From contig NZ_VMSF01000001.1 of assembly GCF_009765225.1 (NCBI RefSeq), positions 434,001 to 498,000 of the forward strand: a stretch of 64,000 bases of DNA. The letters run 5' to 3'. The DNA comes from Leifsonia sp. AG29 (lineage in GTDB: Bacteria > Actinomycetota > Actinomycetes > Actinomycetales > Microbacteriaceae). The position numbers were made by a program, and so were the translations under genes. The notes beneath the pieces are model-generated. The model was not told the DNA's origin, did not search any database, and was given only the letters and a program-made list of their open reading frames with translations. This document shows, in pieces, positions 8,432 to 16,704 of this stretch (within the stretch, counting starts at the first letter, position 1; each line of letters starts with the position of its first letter).

Positions 8432-9733
8432 ATGAAACGCAGAACGCTCGTCTCTTCCACCATCGCCCTCGCCGGCGCCGCCGCGCTCGCGCTGGCCGCC
8501 TCCATGCCGGCGACCGCGGCGACACCCAGCGCCGCCACGCCCGACACCAGCGGGGTGTACACCGTCCACCCGATCGTCGAGAAGGCGAAGCTGTCGGTCG
8601 CCGCACTGACCCCCGCCTTCACGCCCGCCGACTGCCTGGCGCAGACCGGAGGCGCCGTCGCCTGCCAGACGCCGCAGAGCATTCGGGCGGCGTACGACAT
8701 CCCGTCGACAATCAACGGTGCGCCGGCCGGGACGGGCCAGACGATCGTCATCGTCGACGCTTTCGGGAGCCCGACGGTCGCCTCCGACCTGGCGACATTC
8801 TCGCAGTCGTTCGGGCTGCCCGCGCCGCACCTCACCGTCTACTACCCGGGCGGCAAGCCGACCTGGAACGGCCGCGGCACGCAGACCGGCTGGGCCGAGG
8901 AGACATCGCTCGACGTGCAGTGGGCCCACGCGGTCGCGCCCGGGGCGAACATCGCGCTCGTCGTGGCGGCGAACGATCACGGCGCCTCCCTCGACAACGC
9001 CGTGAAGTACGCGGTCGACAACCACCTCGGCAACGTCCTGTCGATGAGCTACGGGGAGGCGGACAACCTGATCGCCTCGCCGAACGCCAACAACGGCCAG
9101 ACGACGCAGGCGCAGAAGGCGTTCGCCAAGGGAGCGGCGCAGAACATGTCGCTCTTCGCCTCCTCGGGCGACGCCGGTTCGGACAACGGCGCCGGGTACG
9201 CGAACTTCGGCTTCCCAGCCTCGGACGCGAACGTGACGGCCGTCGGCGGCACGAACCTCTGGGCCGGGAGCGGGCTGGCCCAGCCGCACGACACCGTGTG
9301 GGGGGACTACGCGAACTGCCCCCTCACCTGCGCGTTCGGCGTGATCGGTGAGACGGGGGGCGCGCCCAGCCAGTTCCTCCCGAAGGGCGGCTCCGACGTC
9401 GCCTACAACGCCAGCGTCTACACGGGTGTCCTGACCTACCTCGGGTTCCTCGGCGGCGCCGACAACGGCTTCTACTACTTCGGCGGAACCTCCGCCGGGT
9501 CGCCGCAGTGGGCCGCGCTCACCGCCGACGTCATCCAGGCCGTCGGACACCCGGTCGGGAACGTCAGCGGATACGCCTCCGGGTGGGCCTCGAAGGGGTT
9601 GCTCTTCGACGTCACGCAGGGCAGCAACACGACGCCGACGTTCGGCGGCGGCTACTCGGCGGCGGCGGGCTGGGACCGGCCCACCGGCTGGGGGACGCCC
9701 GACGTGGCAGGGATCATCGCCGCGCTGAAGTGA
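8432..9733 (+). CDS. Secreted sedolisin (S53) serine-carboxyl protease, short form
   Basis: A 433-residue exported protease. It starts with a signal peptide (MKRRTLVSSTIALAGAAALAL, then an AxA site near ATAA). The S53 Glu-x3-Asp pair is visible as E157 and D161 in AEETSLDVQ, and the catalytic serine is S354 in GGTSAGSPQ. The usual S53 propeptide of about 150-200 residues is absent: the catalytic domain begins almost at once. The ATG at 8432 follows GGGAG; upstream in-frame sequence from 8279 runs through a repeat and is not credible. The gene is flanked by family 1 palindromes. Confidence 0.88.
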   Translation: MKRRTLVSSTIALAGAAALALAASMPATAATPSAATPDTSGVYTVHPIVEKAKLSVAALTPAFTPADCLAQTGGAVACQTPQSIRAAYDIPSTINGAPAGTGQTIVIVDAFGSPTVASDLATFSQSFGLPAPHLTVYYPGGKPTWNGRGTQTGWAEETSLDVQWAHAVAPGANIALVVAANDHGASLDNAVKYAVDNHLGNVLSMSYGEADNLIASPNANNGQTTQAQKAFAKGAAQNMSLFASSGDAGSDNGAGYANFGFPASDANVTAVGGTNLWAGSGLAQPHDTVWGDYANCPLTCAFGVIGETGGAPSQFLPKGGSDVAYNASVYTGVLTYLGFLGGADNGFYYFGGTSAGSPQWAALTADVIQAVGHPVGNVSGYASGWASKGLLFDVTQGSNTTPTFGGGYSAAAGWDRPTGWGTPDVAGIIAALK

Positions 9734-9800
9734 CGCGGGAGGCGGGCCGCCTCGGGCGCGCCCGCCTCCTCCCTGCCGCTTCGCCCCCGTCTGCGTCCCT

Positions 9801-9865
9801 CCGTCGAGTCCCCGAAGAGTGCAGGCGACACGCCGTGCGCTGCGTACTCTCGGGGGACTCGATGG
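9801..9865. repeat. 65-bp palindromic repeat, family 1, copy 2
   Basis: Left arm 9801-9824 and right arm 9840-9865 pair imperfectly around a GACACGCCGT core. It starts 83 bp before copy 3, so the two are tandem. Confidence 0.8.
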
Positions 9866-9883
9866 TGGGGGCGCTCCGTTCCT

Positions 9884-9948
9884 CCGTCGAGTCCCCGAAG
9901 AGTGCAGGCGACACGCCGTGTGCTGCGTACTCTTCGGGGACTTGGTGG
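9884..9948. repeat. 65-bp palindromic repeat, family 1, copy 3
   Basis: Its left arm (9884-9907) is identical to that of copy 2, the GACACGCCGT core is kept, and the right arm (9923-9948) carries a few changes. Confidence 0.8.
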
Positions 9949-10023
9949 GCGCGAGGCACGACCGACAGGAGGCGCGGCATGGCCACCACGGCGCGGCACC
10001 GCCACCCCGGGTACCGTGGGCGC

Positions 10024-10482
10024 GTGCAGACCTTCCTGCCCTACCCCGACTTCGGGCGCAGCGTGCGCGTGCTCGACCGCGCGCGCCTCGGCAAGCAACG
10101 CGTGGAGGCGCTGCAGGTGCTCCGCGCGATCACGGTGCCCGGCTACGGCTGGCGCAACCACCCGGTGGCGAAAATGTGGCGCGGATACCTCCCGGCGCTG
10201 ACGAAATACGCGCTCGAATCCGCCGACGCCTGGATCGAGCTCGGCCACGCCGACACGGTCCGGCCCCAGGTCCTGGCATTCGCACCCGAGGTCGTGCACG
10301 TCGCCCAGGAGGAGCTGGAGCTTCCGCCGTGGATCGGCGACCCCGAGTTCCACCGCAGCCACCAGTCCAACCTCGTGCGCAAGGACCCGGAGTTCTACGG
10401 GCCGCTGTTCCCGGGCGTTCCCGACGACCTGCCGTATGTGTGGCCGGGTGCGACGCGGGAGGCGGACGGCCCCGCCCGCTAA
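10024..10482 (+). CDS. MSMEG_6728-type / pyrimidine-dimer-glycosylase-like protein
   Basis: A 152-residue cytoplasmic protein starting (V)QTFLPYPDFGRSVRVLDRARLGKQRVEALQ. This pattern belongs to a family related to phage T4 pyrimidine-dimer DNA glycosylase and widely annotated after MSMEG_6728; its function is not established. The GTG at 10024 is preferred because family members begin here and TACCGT (10012-10017) lies six bases upstream, the leaderless pattern seen elsewhere in this window. An ATG at 9979 with a good AGGAGG would add 15 Arg/His-rich residues and cannot be excluded. Confidence 0.75.
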   Translation: MQTFLPYPDFGRSVRVLDRARLGKQRVEALQVLRAITVPGYGWRNHPVAKMWRGYLPALTKYALESADAWIELGHADTVRPQVLAFAPEVVHVAQEELELPPWIGDPEFHRSHQSNLVRKDPEFYGPLFPGVPDDLPYVWPGATREADGPAR

Positions 10483-10513
10483 GCCCGGGCCGCCCGCTGA
10501 GGCCGGCCCGCCC

Positions 10514-12043
10514 TCAGTGCGCGACCGCAGGCTCCGGCTCGGCCGCCGCGCCCGTGTCCCCGGGCCCCGCCACGACAGCCGCCGTCGCCACCCGCCGCCG
10601 GTACAGCAGCCCGGTCAGCACCGCACCGAAGGCGAAGAACCCGGCTCCCCACCAATAGGCGGTCGCGTAGCTGTGCACCGCCGCCTCCGCGAGCACCTGC
10701 GGGCTCGGGGGAAGGTGGGAGGCGACGTAGTCGGTGGCAGCGGTGGCCGCGAGCGTGTTCAGGAGGGCCGTGCCGATCGAGCCTCCGACCTGCTGGCTCG
10801 TGTTGACCATGGCGGAGGCGACGCCCGCATACTGCCGGTCCACGCCGAGGGTCGCGGTCTGGATCGCCGCGGGCATGATCGACCCCATGCCGGTGCCGAG
10901 GATCATGAGCGGCGGCAGCAGATCGACCGCATAGTTGGCGTGGACGCCGAGGTGGGTCAGGTAGACCATTCCGCCGGCCGCGATCGTCATGCCGATCGGC
11001 ACCATGACCTTCGGGCCGAACTGCGGCACGAAGATGTTCGTCGACAGCTGCGCCGCGAGCACGAGCATGACGATCATGGGGAGGAAGCCGAGGCCGGTCT
11101 GGATGGGCGTGAACCGCAACGTTGTCTGCAGGTAGTACGTCACGAACAGGAAGATGCCGAACATGCCCGCGCCCGCGATCAGAACGGCGCTGTACGACGC
11201 GCCCCGATTGCGGTGCAGCACGATGTGGAGGGGCAGCAGCGGGTGGGAGGCGCGGCGCTGCCAGAGCACGAACGCCACGAGGAGGACGCCGGCCGCGGCG
11301 AGGAAGCCCCAGCACGACGGCGAGTCCCAGCCGTCCGACTCGGCGTTCGAGAACCCGTACACCAGCGAGAACAGCGCTGCCGACACGAGGATCGTGCCCG
11401 GCACGTCGAGCTTCGGGCGCGGCCCGGTGCGCGGGACCGAGCTGACGAACACCATCGCCCCGGCGACCGCGATGAGCGCGATGACGACGTTGATGTAGAG
11501 GTTCCACCTCCAGTCGAGCTTCTCGGTGAGGAGGCCGCCGAGCAGGAGCCCGACCGCGCCTCCCGCGCCGGCGATGGCCCCGAAGATGCCGAACGCACGC
11601 GCCCGCTCCTTGGGCACCGTGAAGGTGGTGGTCAGCACCGCGAGGGCGGTCGGCGCGAGCAGCGCACCGAACGCACCCTGCAGGGCGCGCGCGCCGACGA
11701 GCATGCCGAACGTGCCCGCTGCGCCACCCAATGCCGACGCACCCGCGAAGCCGATGAGGCCGATGATGAAGGCGCGTTTGCGCCCGATGAGGTCGGAGAG
11801 GCGGCCACCGAAGAGAAGGAGGCTGCCGAAGGCGAGGGAGTAGGCGGTGACGATCCACTGGCGGTCCGCGTTCGTGAAGCCGAGGTCGGCCTGCGCGGAG
11901 GGAAGCGCGATGTTGACGACGGTCGAGTCGAGCACGACCATCAGCTGCGCCAGCGCGACCGTCACGAGCGTCCACCAGCGGCGCGACGACGGAGCGGCGG
12001 TTGCGGGCGCGGCAGCCGGGAGGGAGGGAGAGGTGGGGGACAT
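10514..12043 (-). CDS. MFS drug exporter, DHA2 (EmrB/QacA) family
   Basis: A roughly 509-residue inner-membrane proton antiporter with about 14 predicted membrane spans. Motif A-like GGRLSDLIGRKRAF follows the second helix, and the motif D1-like LAQLMVVLDSTVVNIALP lies in the first helix, both standard for 14-TMS drug exporters. The divergent TetR gene and shared operator suggest induction by a toxic substrate, which is unknown. The start is either the ATG at 12043 or one four codons upstream at 12055; neither has a clear ribosome site. Confidence 0.9.
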   Translation of the reverse strand: MSPTSPSLPAAAPATAAPSSRRWWTLVTVALAQLMVVLDSTVVNIALPSAQADLGFTNADRQWIVTAYSLAFGSLLLFGGRLSDLIGRKRAFIIGLIGFAGASALGGAAGTFGMLVGARALQGAFGALLAPTALAVLTTTFTVPKERARAFGIFGAIAGAGGAVGLLLGGLLTEKLDWRWNLYINVVIALIAVAGAMVFVSSVPRTGPRPKLDVPGTILVSAALFSLVYGFSNAESDGWDSPSCWGFLAAAGVLLVAFVLWQRRASHPLLPLHIVLHRNRGASYSAVLIAGAGMFGIFLFVTYYLQTTLRFTPIQTGLGFLPMIVMLVLAAQLSTNIFVPQFGPKVMVPIGMTIAAGGMVYLTHLGVHANYAVDLLPPLMILGTGMGSIMPAAIQTATLGVDRQYAGVASAMVNTSQQVGGSIGTALLNTLAATAATDYVASHLPPSPQVLAEAAVHSYATAYWWGAGFFAFGAVLTGLLYRRRVATAAVVAGPGDTGAAAEPEPAVAH

Positions 12044-12058
12044 GGACGTCAGCATATA

Positions 12059-12076
12059 CGAAACGGAGCAGTTTCG
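12059..12076. promoter_or_regulatory. Candidate TetR operator between exporter and regulator
   Basis: CGAAAC-N6-GTTTCG is a perfect inverted repeat, and the flanking bases extend it imperfectly. It lies within the probable promoter spacer of the exporter (TATATG -10 on the minus strand, 12056-12051) and 39 bp before the regulator start, so it could control both genes. Confidence 0.6.
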
Positions 12077-12114
12077 GATCTAAATTGTTCAGGAATTCAT
12101 CTAGACTGTCGGTG

Positions 12115-12741
12115 ATGGACACGTCAGCCCCCGCACCGAAGCTCGGGCGCAAGAGGGATCACACCCGCGACCCGGAGATCCTCGCCGCTGCCCTCGACGT
12201 CCTCGCCGAAGTCGGCTACGACGGCATGACGATGGACATGGTCGCCGCGCGCGCGAAGGCCGGCAAGGCCACCGTCTACCGGCGCTGGCCATCGAAGGCC
12301 GAGCTCGTGGTCGAGGCCGTCGCCTGCCTGAAGAAGGTGGACGCCGACCCCGCCTCCCTCCCCGACACCGGCACCCTCCGCGGTGACCTCGTGGCGATGA
12401 TGAAGCCCCACACGATCGACGACGCCGAGAAGAAGCTGAAGGTGATGGCCGGGCTCGTCTCGATGCTCGCGCAGAACCCCGGGCTCTCGGAGGCCGTCAA
12501 TGCGGCGATCGTCGAGCCGCGCGCCGCCGTGAACCGGCTGCTGCTCCAGCGAGCGGTCGACCGCGGCGAGATCCCCGCCGACACGGACATCGACCAGCTC
12601 GCGCTCCTGGCGCCCTCGATGGCGGCCTACCGGTCGCTGGTGCTCCGCAAGCCGGTCGACCGGGAGTTCCTGCTCGGCGTGCTCGACGACATCCTGCTGC
12701 CCGCGGTCGGAATCCGCCGAGAGGTCGCGGCCCAGCCCTGA
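12115..12741 (+). CDS. TetR/AcrR family transcriptional regulator
   Basis: A 208-residue repressor. The N-terminal helix-turn-helix reads EILAAALDVLAEVGYDGMTMDMVAARAKAGKATVYRRWPSKAELV (about residues 22-66), the classic TetR DNA-binding pattern. The C-terminal ligand domain resembles the TetR_C group seen beside exporters. TAGACT (12102-12107) lies seven bases before the ATG, so the transcript is probably leaderless. It probably represses the divergent exporter and itself through the operator at 12059-12076. Confidence 0.9.
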   Translation: MDTSAPAPKLGRKRDHTRDPEILAAALDVLAEVGYDGMTMDMVAARAKAGKATVYRRWPSKAELVVEAVACLKKVDADPASLPDTGTLRGDLVAMMKPHTIDDAEKKLKVMAGLVSMLAQNPGLSEAVNAAIVEPRAAVNRLLLQRAVDRGEIPADTDIDQLALLAPSMAAYRSLVLRKPVDREFLLGVLDDILLPAVGIRREVAAQP

Positions 12742-12760
12742 GCGGGCTAGCATCCACCCC

Positions 12761-13174
12761 GTGACCTCGCTGAGCGGACCATCCCCGTATTTCGCCTTCC
12801 CCGGCACAGCCCGGGAGGCGCTCTCCTTCTACCAGAGCGTGTTCGGAGGCGATGTGCGGCTGAACACGTACGCCGAGTTCGGCCGCACCGACGGCCCCGG
12901 CGACGCGGTCGCGCACGGCATGCTCGTCGGCGACGTGCCGCTCTTCGCCGCCGATGCCGCCGAGGGCGAGGCGTCTTTCAGGGCCGAGGGGCTCCTCCTC
13001 TCTCTACTCGGGGCGGACGAGCCCGCCGTGCTGCGGGCCTGGTTCGATGGGCTCTCGGCGGGCGGCACCATCGTCGATCCCCTGCAGGAGCGGCCGTGGG
13101 GCGACTGGGACGGCCAGGTGAAGGACCGTTACGGCGTCACGTGGCTGATCGGCTTCGAGGGCTCGGCGCTGTAG
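12761..13174 (+). CDS. VOC-fold (glyoxalase/PhnB-like) protein
   Basis: A 137-residue protein of the vicinal oxygen chelate superfamily, PhnB/3-demethylubiquinone-like branch: YFAFPGTAREALSFYQSVFGGDV at the start, PLQERPWGDWDGQVKDRYGVTWLIGF at the end. The substrate is unknown. A GTG start at 12761 is set by TAGCAT (12748-12753) seven bases upstream. It begins 20 bp after the TetR gene but has its own promoter. Confidence 0.82.
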   Translation: MTSLSGPSPYFAFPGTAREALSFYQSVFGGDVRLNTYAEFGRTDGPGDAVAHGMLVGDVPLFAADAAEGEASFRAEGLLLSLLGADEPAVLRAWFDGLSAGGTIVDPLQERPWGDWDGQVKDRYGVTWLIGFEGSAL

Positions 13175-13177
13175 CGC

Positions 13178-13205
13178 CGGCCACCGGCCACCGGCCACCG
13201 GCCAC
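13178..13205. repeat. Four exact copies of a 7-bp tandem repeat (CGGCCAC)
   Basis: CGGCCAC is repeated four times without error immediately after the VOC gene. Such a short tandem repeat is prone to slippage. It lies between convergent genes. Confidence 0.8.
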
Positions 13206-13266
13206 CGCCCGGCTCGGGCGTGGCGGAGGGAGGAGACTTCGCTGGGCCGCGACCGAATCGGCGGTG

Positions 13267-13310
13267 AACGGAGGATGGGGTGGCCGTTGCTGGCCGAATC
13301 GTCCTCCGTT
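13267..13310. repeat. Inverted repeat AACGGAGGA / TCCTCCGTT between convergent genes
   Basis: Perfect 9-bp arms at 13267-13275 and 13302-13310. The arm sequence is the same as the AACGGAGGATG end of the 105-bp repeats around galM, so this may be a short relative, or a terminator for the convergent VOC and DUF4287 genes. Confidence 0.5.
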
Positions 13311-13339
13311 GCACATGGAAGGTGCCGTCCCTCCAAGCG

Positions 13340-13597
13340 TCAGCCGGCGTCGCCCAGCCCCGCCCGCGCATAGCCCACCAGCGCGTTCGCGTGACCGTGG
13401 CCCATGCCGTGCTCGGTCTTGAGCCAGCCGACGACCTCCATGTGCGTCGCGCCCGTGTCGAGCTGCGCGACGACGAGGCCGAGCCATTCCTGCACCGTGC
13501 GGCCATAGGTCTTCTCGATGCTCGGGAAGTACGAGGCCGGGCCCTGGACCTTCTGACCCGGGGCGATATCGGGCGCGATGACGGGATGCTCGGACAT
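13340..13597 (-). CDS. DUF4287 domain protein
   Basis: An 85-residue protein with the DUF4287 pattern GPASYFPSIEKTYGRTVQEWLGLV followed by HMEVVGWLKTEHGMGHGHANALVGYAR. The function is unknown; the second half resembles the DUF5655/DUF4287 helical domain. TAGGAT (13609-13604) stands six bases before the ATG. Confidence 0.85.
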   Translation of the reverse strand: MSEHPVIAPDIAPGQKVQGPASYFPSIEKTYGRTVQEWLGLVVAQLDTGATHMEVVGWLKTEHGMGHGHANALVGYARAGLGDAG

Positions 13598-13669
13598 GCC
13601 CGAATCCTACCGACCGCGATGTCACCGGCTGCGGATAGTCTCCATCCATCGATCGCCGAGGAGGCGCTG

Positions 13670-14278
13670 ATGCACGACACCACCTGCCACATGTCGATCT
13701 CGCTCGACGGCTTCGTCGCCGGGCCCGAGCAGAGCCTCGAGAACGGTTTGGGCCTGCGCGGCCAGGAGCTGCACCGCTGGCACATGGGCGACCCGCGCGC
13801 GACCGAGGCTGACGCGACGGCCGCCGGCTGGCTGATGCGGCCGCGCGGCGCGTACGTGATGGGGCGGAACATGTTCGGGCCGATCCGCGGCGAGTGGGAC
13901 GAGCCGTGGGACGGCTGGTGGGGGCTCGAGCCGCCCTATCACGCGCCCGTTTTCGTGCTCACCCACTTCGCCCATGACCCGATCGAGATGGAGGGAGGGA
14001 CCACCTTCCACTTCGTGACCGACGGCTTCGACGCTGCCTACGCGCGGGCGGTCGAGACCGCCGACGGGCGCGGCATCGACATCGCTGGCGGCGCCTCCAC
14101 CGTACGTCAGGCGCTCAACGCGGGCGTCATCGACGAGCTCACGCTCGACATCGCGCCCGTGCTCCTCGGCGCCGGCGAGCGCATGTTCGACGACGTCACC
14201 GCGTTCGACTTCGAGCCGGTCGAGGTGCTCCACTCGCCGCTCTCGACCCACATCCGGTACCGGCGCACCGGCACCTGA
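13670..14278 (+). CDS. Dihydrofolate-reductase-like (RibD C-terminal) family protein
   Basis: A 202-residue protein of the RibD C-terminal/DHFR-like family: MSISLDGFVAGP at the start, GAYVMGRNMFGPI in the middle, then DIAGGASTVRQALNAGVIDELTLDIAPVLLG. The GGAS segment is the NADPH-binding loop. These stand-alone proteins are probably NADPH-dependent reductases of unknown substrate. The ATG at 13670 follows GAGGAG. It is tail-to-tail with the next gene, 10 bp apart. Confidence 0.85.
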   Translation: MHDTTCHMSISLDGFVAGPEQSLENGLGLRGQELHRWHMGDPRATEADATAAGWLMRPRGAYVMGRNMFGPIRGEWDEPWDGWWGLEPPYHAPVFVLTHFAHDPIEMEGGTTFHFVTDGFDAAYARAVETADGRGIDIAGGASTVRQALNAGVIDELTLDIAPVLLGAGERMFDDVTAFDFEPVEVLHSPLSTHIRYRRTGT

Positions 14279-14288
14279 TCCCGCGCGA

Positions 14289-16604
14289 CTACCCGCGAGC
14301 GGCTTCCGCCTCCTCGGGCGCCCGCCGCAGCACCAGGAACCGCGCACCGTACGGGCCGATCCGCAGCGGGAAGCTCGCCAGGTTGTCGACCGTTGCGAAC
14401 TCGCTGTCGTCGTCCGCGTCGATGACGGTCGCGCCGAGCGGCAGCGCCTCCGACCGCACGGTCCCGTCGACCTCGGCGCCCGTCATGTTGAGCACGGTCA
14501 GCTGCACGGTCGGCAGCCCCTGGTCGTCGAGCTCGTCGAGCTCATGCACGAGCACGAGCATCCCGGGGTGCGCGACATCGGGCACGTCGATCTGGCGCCC
14601 GCTCGCGATGCCGTACCGCGAGCGCAGCTCCAGCAGCCGTCGCAGCCGGCTGGCGAACGATTCCGGGTCGCGCAGCTGATCGGGCAGGATCCCGTACAGC
14701 GAGCGTGCCCGCGGCATACCCGACGCCGACCGCTCCGCGTCGGGGGCCACCCCGAGCAGATCGTGGGCGCCGCGCTCCACCCACCGGGTGTCGCCGTCGG
14801 CGATCAGGTCCGCGACCTCGTCGCGCGGGAGCGTCAGGGCCCCGAGCAGGTCCCATCCCGAGAGCGCGAACACTCCCGGCTGCCACGCGTTGAACGCCGC
14901 GAGCAGGAGGTGCGCGTCCCGGATCGCGGGCACGTCCTCCGCGGTGATCGAGTCGAGCGTCGTGTGCCCCTGGGTCGCCGCGATGAGGGAGGCGGTGGTG
15001 CAGGCAATCCCATTGGTCGTGAACACGAGGTTGTAGTCAGCCGCGTCGCCGGTGAGCGCAGCGGTCAGGTCGCCGCGGATGATCTCGGCGAGCTCGCCCC
15101 CGGTCACCTCCTGGTAGCGGAACGGGTAGAGATCGTCCTTGTGGAGGGTCGCCCAGTGCACGAGCTCGTAGGTGAGCTCGTCGTGGTTCTGCATGCCGTG
15201 CACCAGGCTCACCGGCTCGACGCCGGTCTCGAGGGAGGTGCGCAGCGTCAGCCGCAGGAACTCGGTGTCGCCGGTTGCGAGGGCGTGGTGGTAGGCGGGG
15301 CGGTTGATGAAGTCGTACGACAGGTCGGCGCCGACGGCTCCGGTGTCGCGGATGTCCTCCACCGTGAGGTTGAGCTCCTGGAACGTGAAGCCGCCCACCT
15401 TGCGCACCATGCCCGCGATGACGTGGTTCGCGGCGTGCGACAGCGGGTGGCCCTCCGACCAGGCGGGCATTCCCTCCACGCTCTTCTCCACGCCGAGGAA
15501 ACCGTTCGCGTCGAGCCGCAGCGCACTCGTGCCGAGGTCGCCTAGCGAGTGCAGTGCGTCGCCGATCACGAGCCGCATGCCCGAGAAGGTCGGGTCGAGC
15601 CAGTTGACCGAGGGCTGTCCCTCCTTGAAGTAGTGGAGGTACACCCAGCGGCGCGTGACGCCGTCGACGCCGAGCACCGGCGCGGTGACGCTCCAGTTGG
15701 TCTCCTTCACGCCGGGCGAGTAGAAGATGACGCGCTGGAGCTCCCCGATGATGTAGCCGCGGTCGGCGAGCGAGGCCTCGGTGGCGGGGTCGAGGTTCAC
15801 CGAGTCACGCCCCTCGGGCACGTCCGGCAGGAGGTGCCACTCCTCCGGCGGGATCTCGACCATGTGGTAGATGCCGGGGTAGTCCTTGTACGCCATCTCG
15901 GCGAGGCGGAAGTCCGCCCCCTTGCCGGTGTGGCCGGGGACGATGTCGTCGATGACGCTGCCGCCGTGCTCCTCGGCCACGTCGGTCAGGCGCCGGAAGG
16001 TCTCCTCGTCGCCGAACGCGGGGTCGATCTGCGTGCCGATTCGGTCGAAGTGGCCGTCGCCGCTGGGGGTCTGCTGCCAGCCGCGGATGCCGCCGGCCCG
16101 CTTGACCGGGCCCGTGTGGAGGCCGTTGATGCCGATCTGCTCGAAGACCGTCCACAGCTCGGGGTCGGCGAGGGAGGTGAGAAACGACTCGTTCGGACGC
16201 GTGATCAGCGAGATCGGGTAGGCGGTGAACCACACGTCCGAGATCGAGACGGCGCGGCGAGCGTCGGGACGCGCGTACGGGTGGCGCCACATGCTCGGCG
16301 AGCCCGAGAGCTGACGGCTCAGCACGTCGGCGTCCTTCAGCATCGACTGGCGGACCAGCCATTCGATGTAGGCGGGGTTCTGCCCGTTCGCGGCGCGAGG
16401 GTCGGCGAAGCTGCGACGCAGCGTGCCGCTGCGCAGGTTCGCGCGCGGGCGCAGGCGCCTGGGCCGCGCCGGGTACAGCTGCTCGTCGTAGGTGATCTCC
16501 GTCGCCTCCGGCTCCACCGGAGTCTCCGGCTCGACCGGGGCCTCCGGCTCGACCGGGGCCTCCGGCTCGGCAATGCTGGCCGTCTCGACCGGCTCGTCCT
16601 CCAC
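14289..16604 (-). CDS. GH13 alpha-amylase family enzyme, trehalose-synthase-like
   Basis: A 771-residue carbohydrate-active enzyme. The four GH13 regions are visible: DDIVPGHTG (region I), ALRLDANGF with the nucleophile Asp (II), TFQELNL with the acid/base Glu (III) and MQNHDE (IV). The pattern resembles maltose/trehalose-interconverting enzymes, but the exact reaction is uncertain. Before the domain is a repetitive Pro-Glu-Ala-Val tail (residues about 13-34) encoded by an 18-bp repeat. The GTG at 16604 follows AAGGAG; a longer in-frame reading to 16772 is rejected. Divergent from the LigD-like gene. Confidence 0.83.
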   Translation of the reverse strand: MEDEPVETASIAEPEAPVEPEAPVEPETPVEPEATEITYDEQLYPARPRRLRPRANLRSGTLRRSFADPRAANGQNPAYIEWLVRQSMLKDADVLSRQLSGSPSMWRHPYARPDARRAVSISDVWFTAYPISLITRPNESFLTSLADPELWTVFEQIGINGLHTGPVKRAGGIRGWQQTPSGDGHFDRIGTQIDPAFGDEETFRRLTDVAEEHGGSVIDDIVPGHTGKGADFRLAEMAYKDYPGIYHMVEIPPEEWHLLPDVPEGRDSVNLDPATEASLADRGYIIGELQRVIFYSPGVKETNWSVTAPVLGVDGVTRRWVYLHYFKEGQPSVNWLDPTFSGMRLVIGDALHSLGDLGTSALRLDANGFLGVEKSVEGMPAWSEGHPLSHAANHVIAGMVRKVGGFTFQELNLTVEDIRDTGAVGADLSYDFINRPAYHHALATGDTEFLRLTLRTSLETGVEPVSLVHGMQNHDELTYELVHWATLHKDDLYPFRYQEVTGGELAEIIRGDLTAALTGDAADYNLVFTTNGIACTTASLIAATQGHTTLDSITAEDVPAIRDAHLLLAAFNAWQPGVFALSGWDLLGALTLPRDEVADLIADGDTRWVERGAHDLLGVAPDAERSASGMPRARSLYGILPDQLRDPESFASRLRRLLELRSRYGIASGRQIDVPDVAHPGMLVLVHELDELDDQGLPTVQLTVLNMTGAEVDGTVRSEALPLGATVIDADDDSEFATVDNLASFPLRIGPYGARFLVLRRAPEEAEAARG

Positions 16605-16704
16605 GTGTTCTCCTTCCGCCGCTGTGAACGGTAGTCCCGTGCGGGCCGATCCGGTGCATCCTGCGCCGACTCCGGCGTACCGTTCAGCCAGGAAGGAGTC
16701 TCGC

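Noticed and set aside
10436-12115. A 559-codon plus-strand frame over the MFS exporter
   Set aside because: Composition is Arg/Gly/Asp/Glu-rich without membrane helices or domains; the minus strand gives a complete 14-span transporter.
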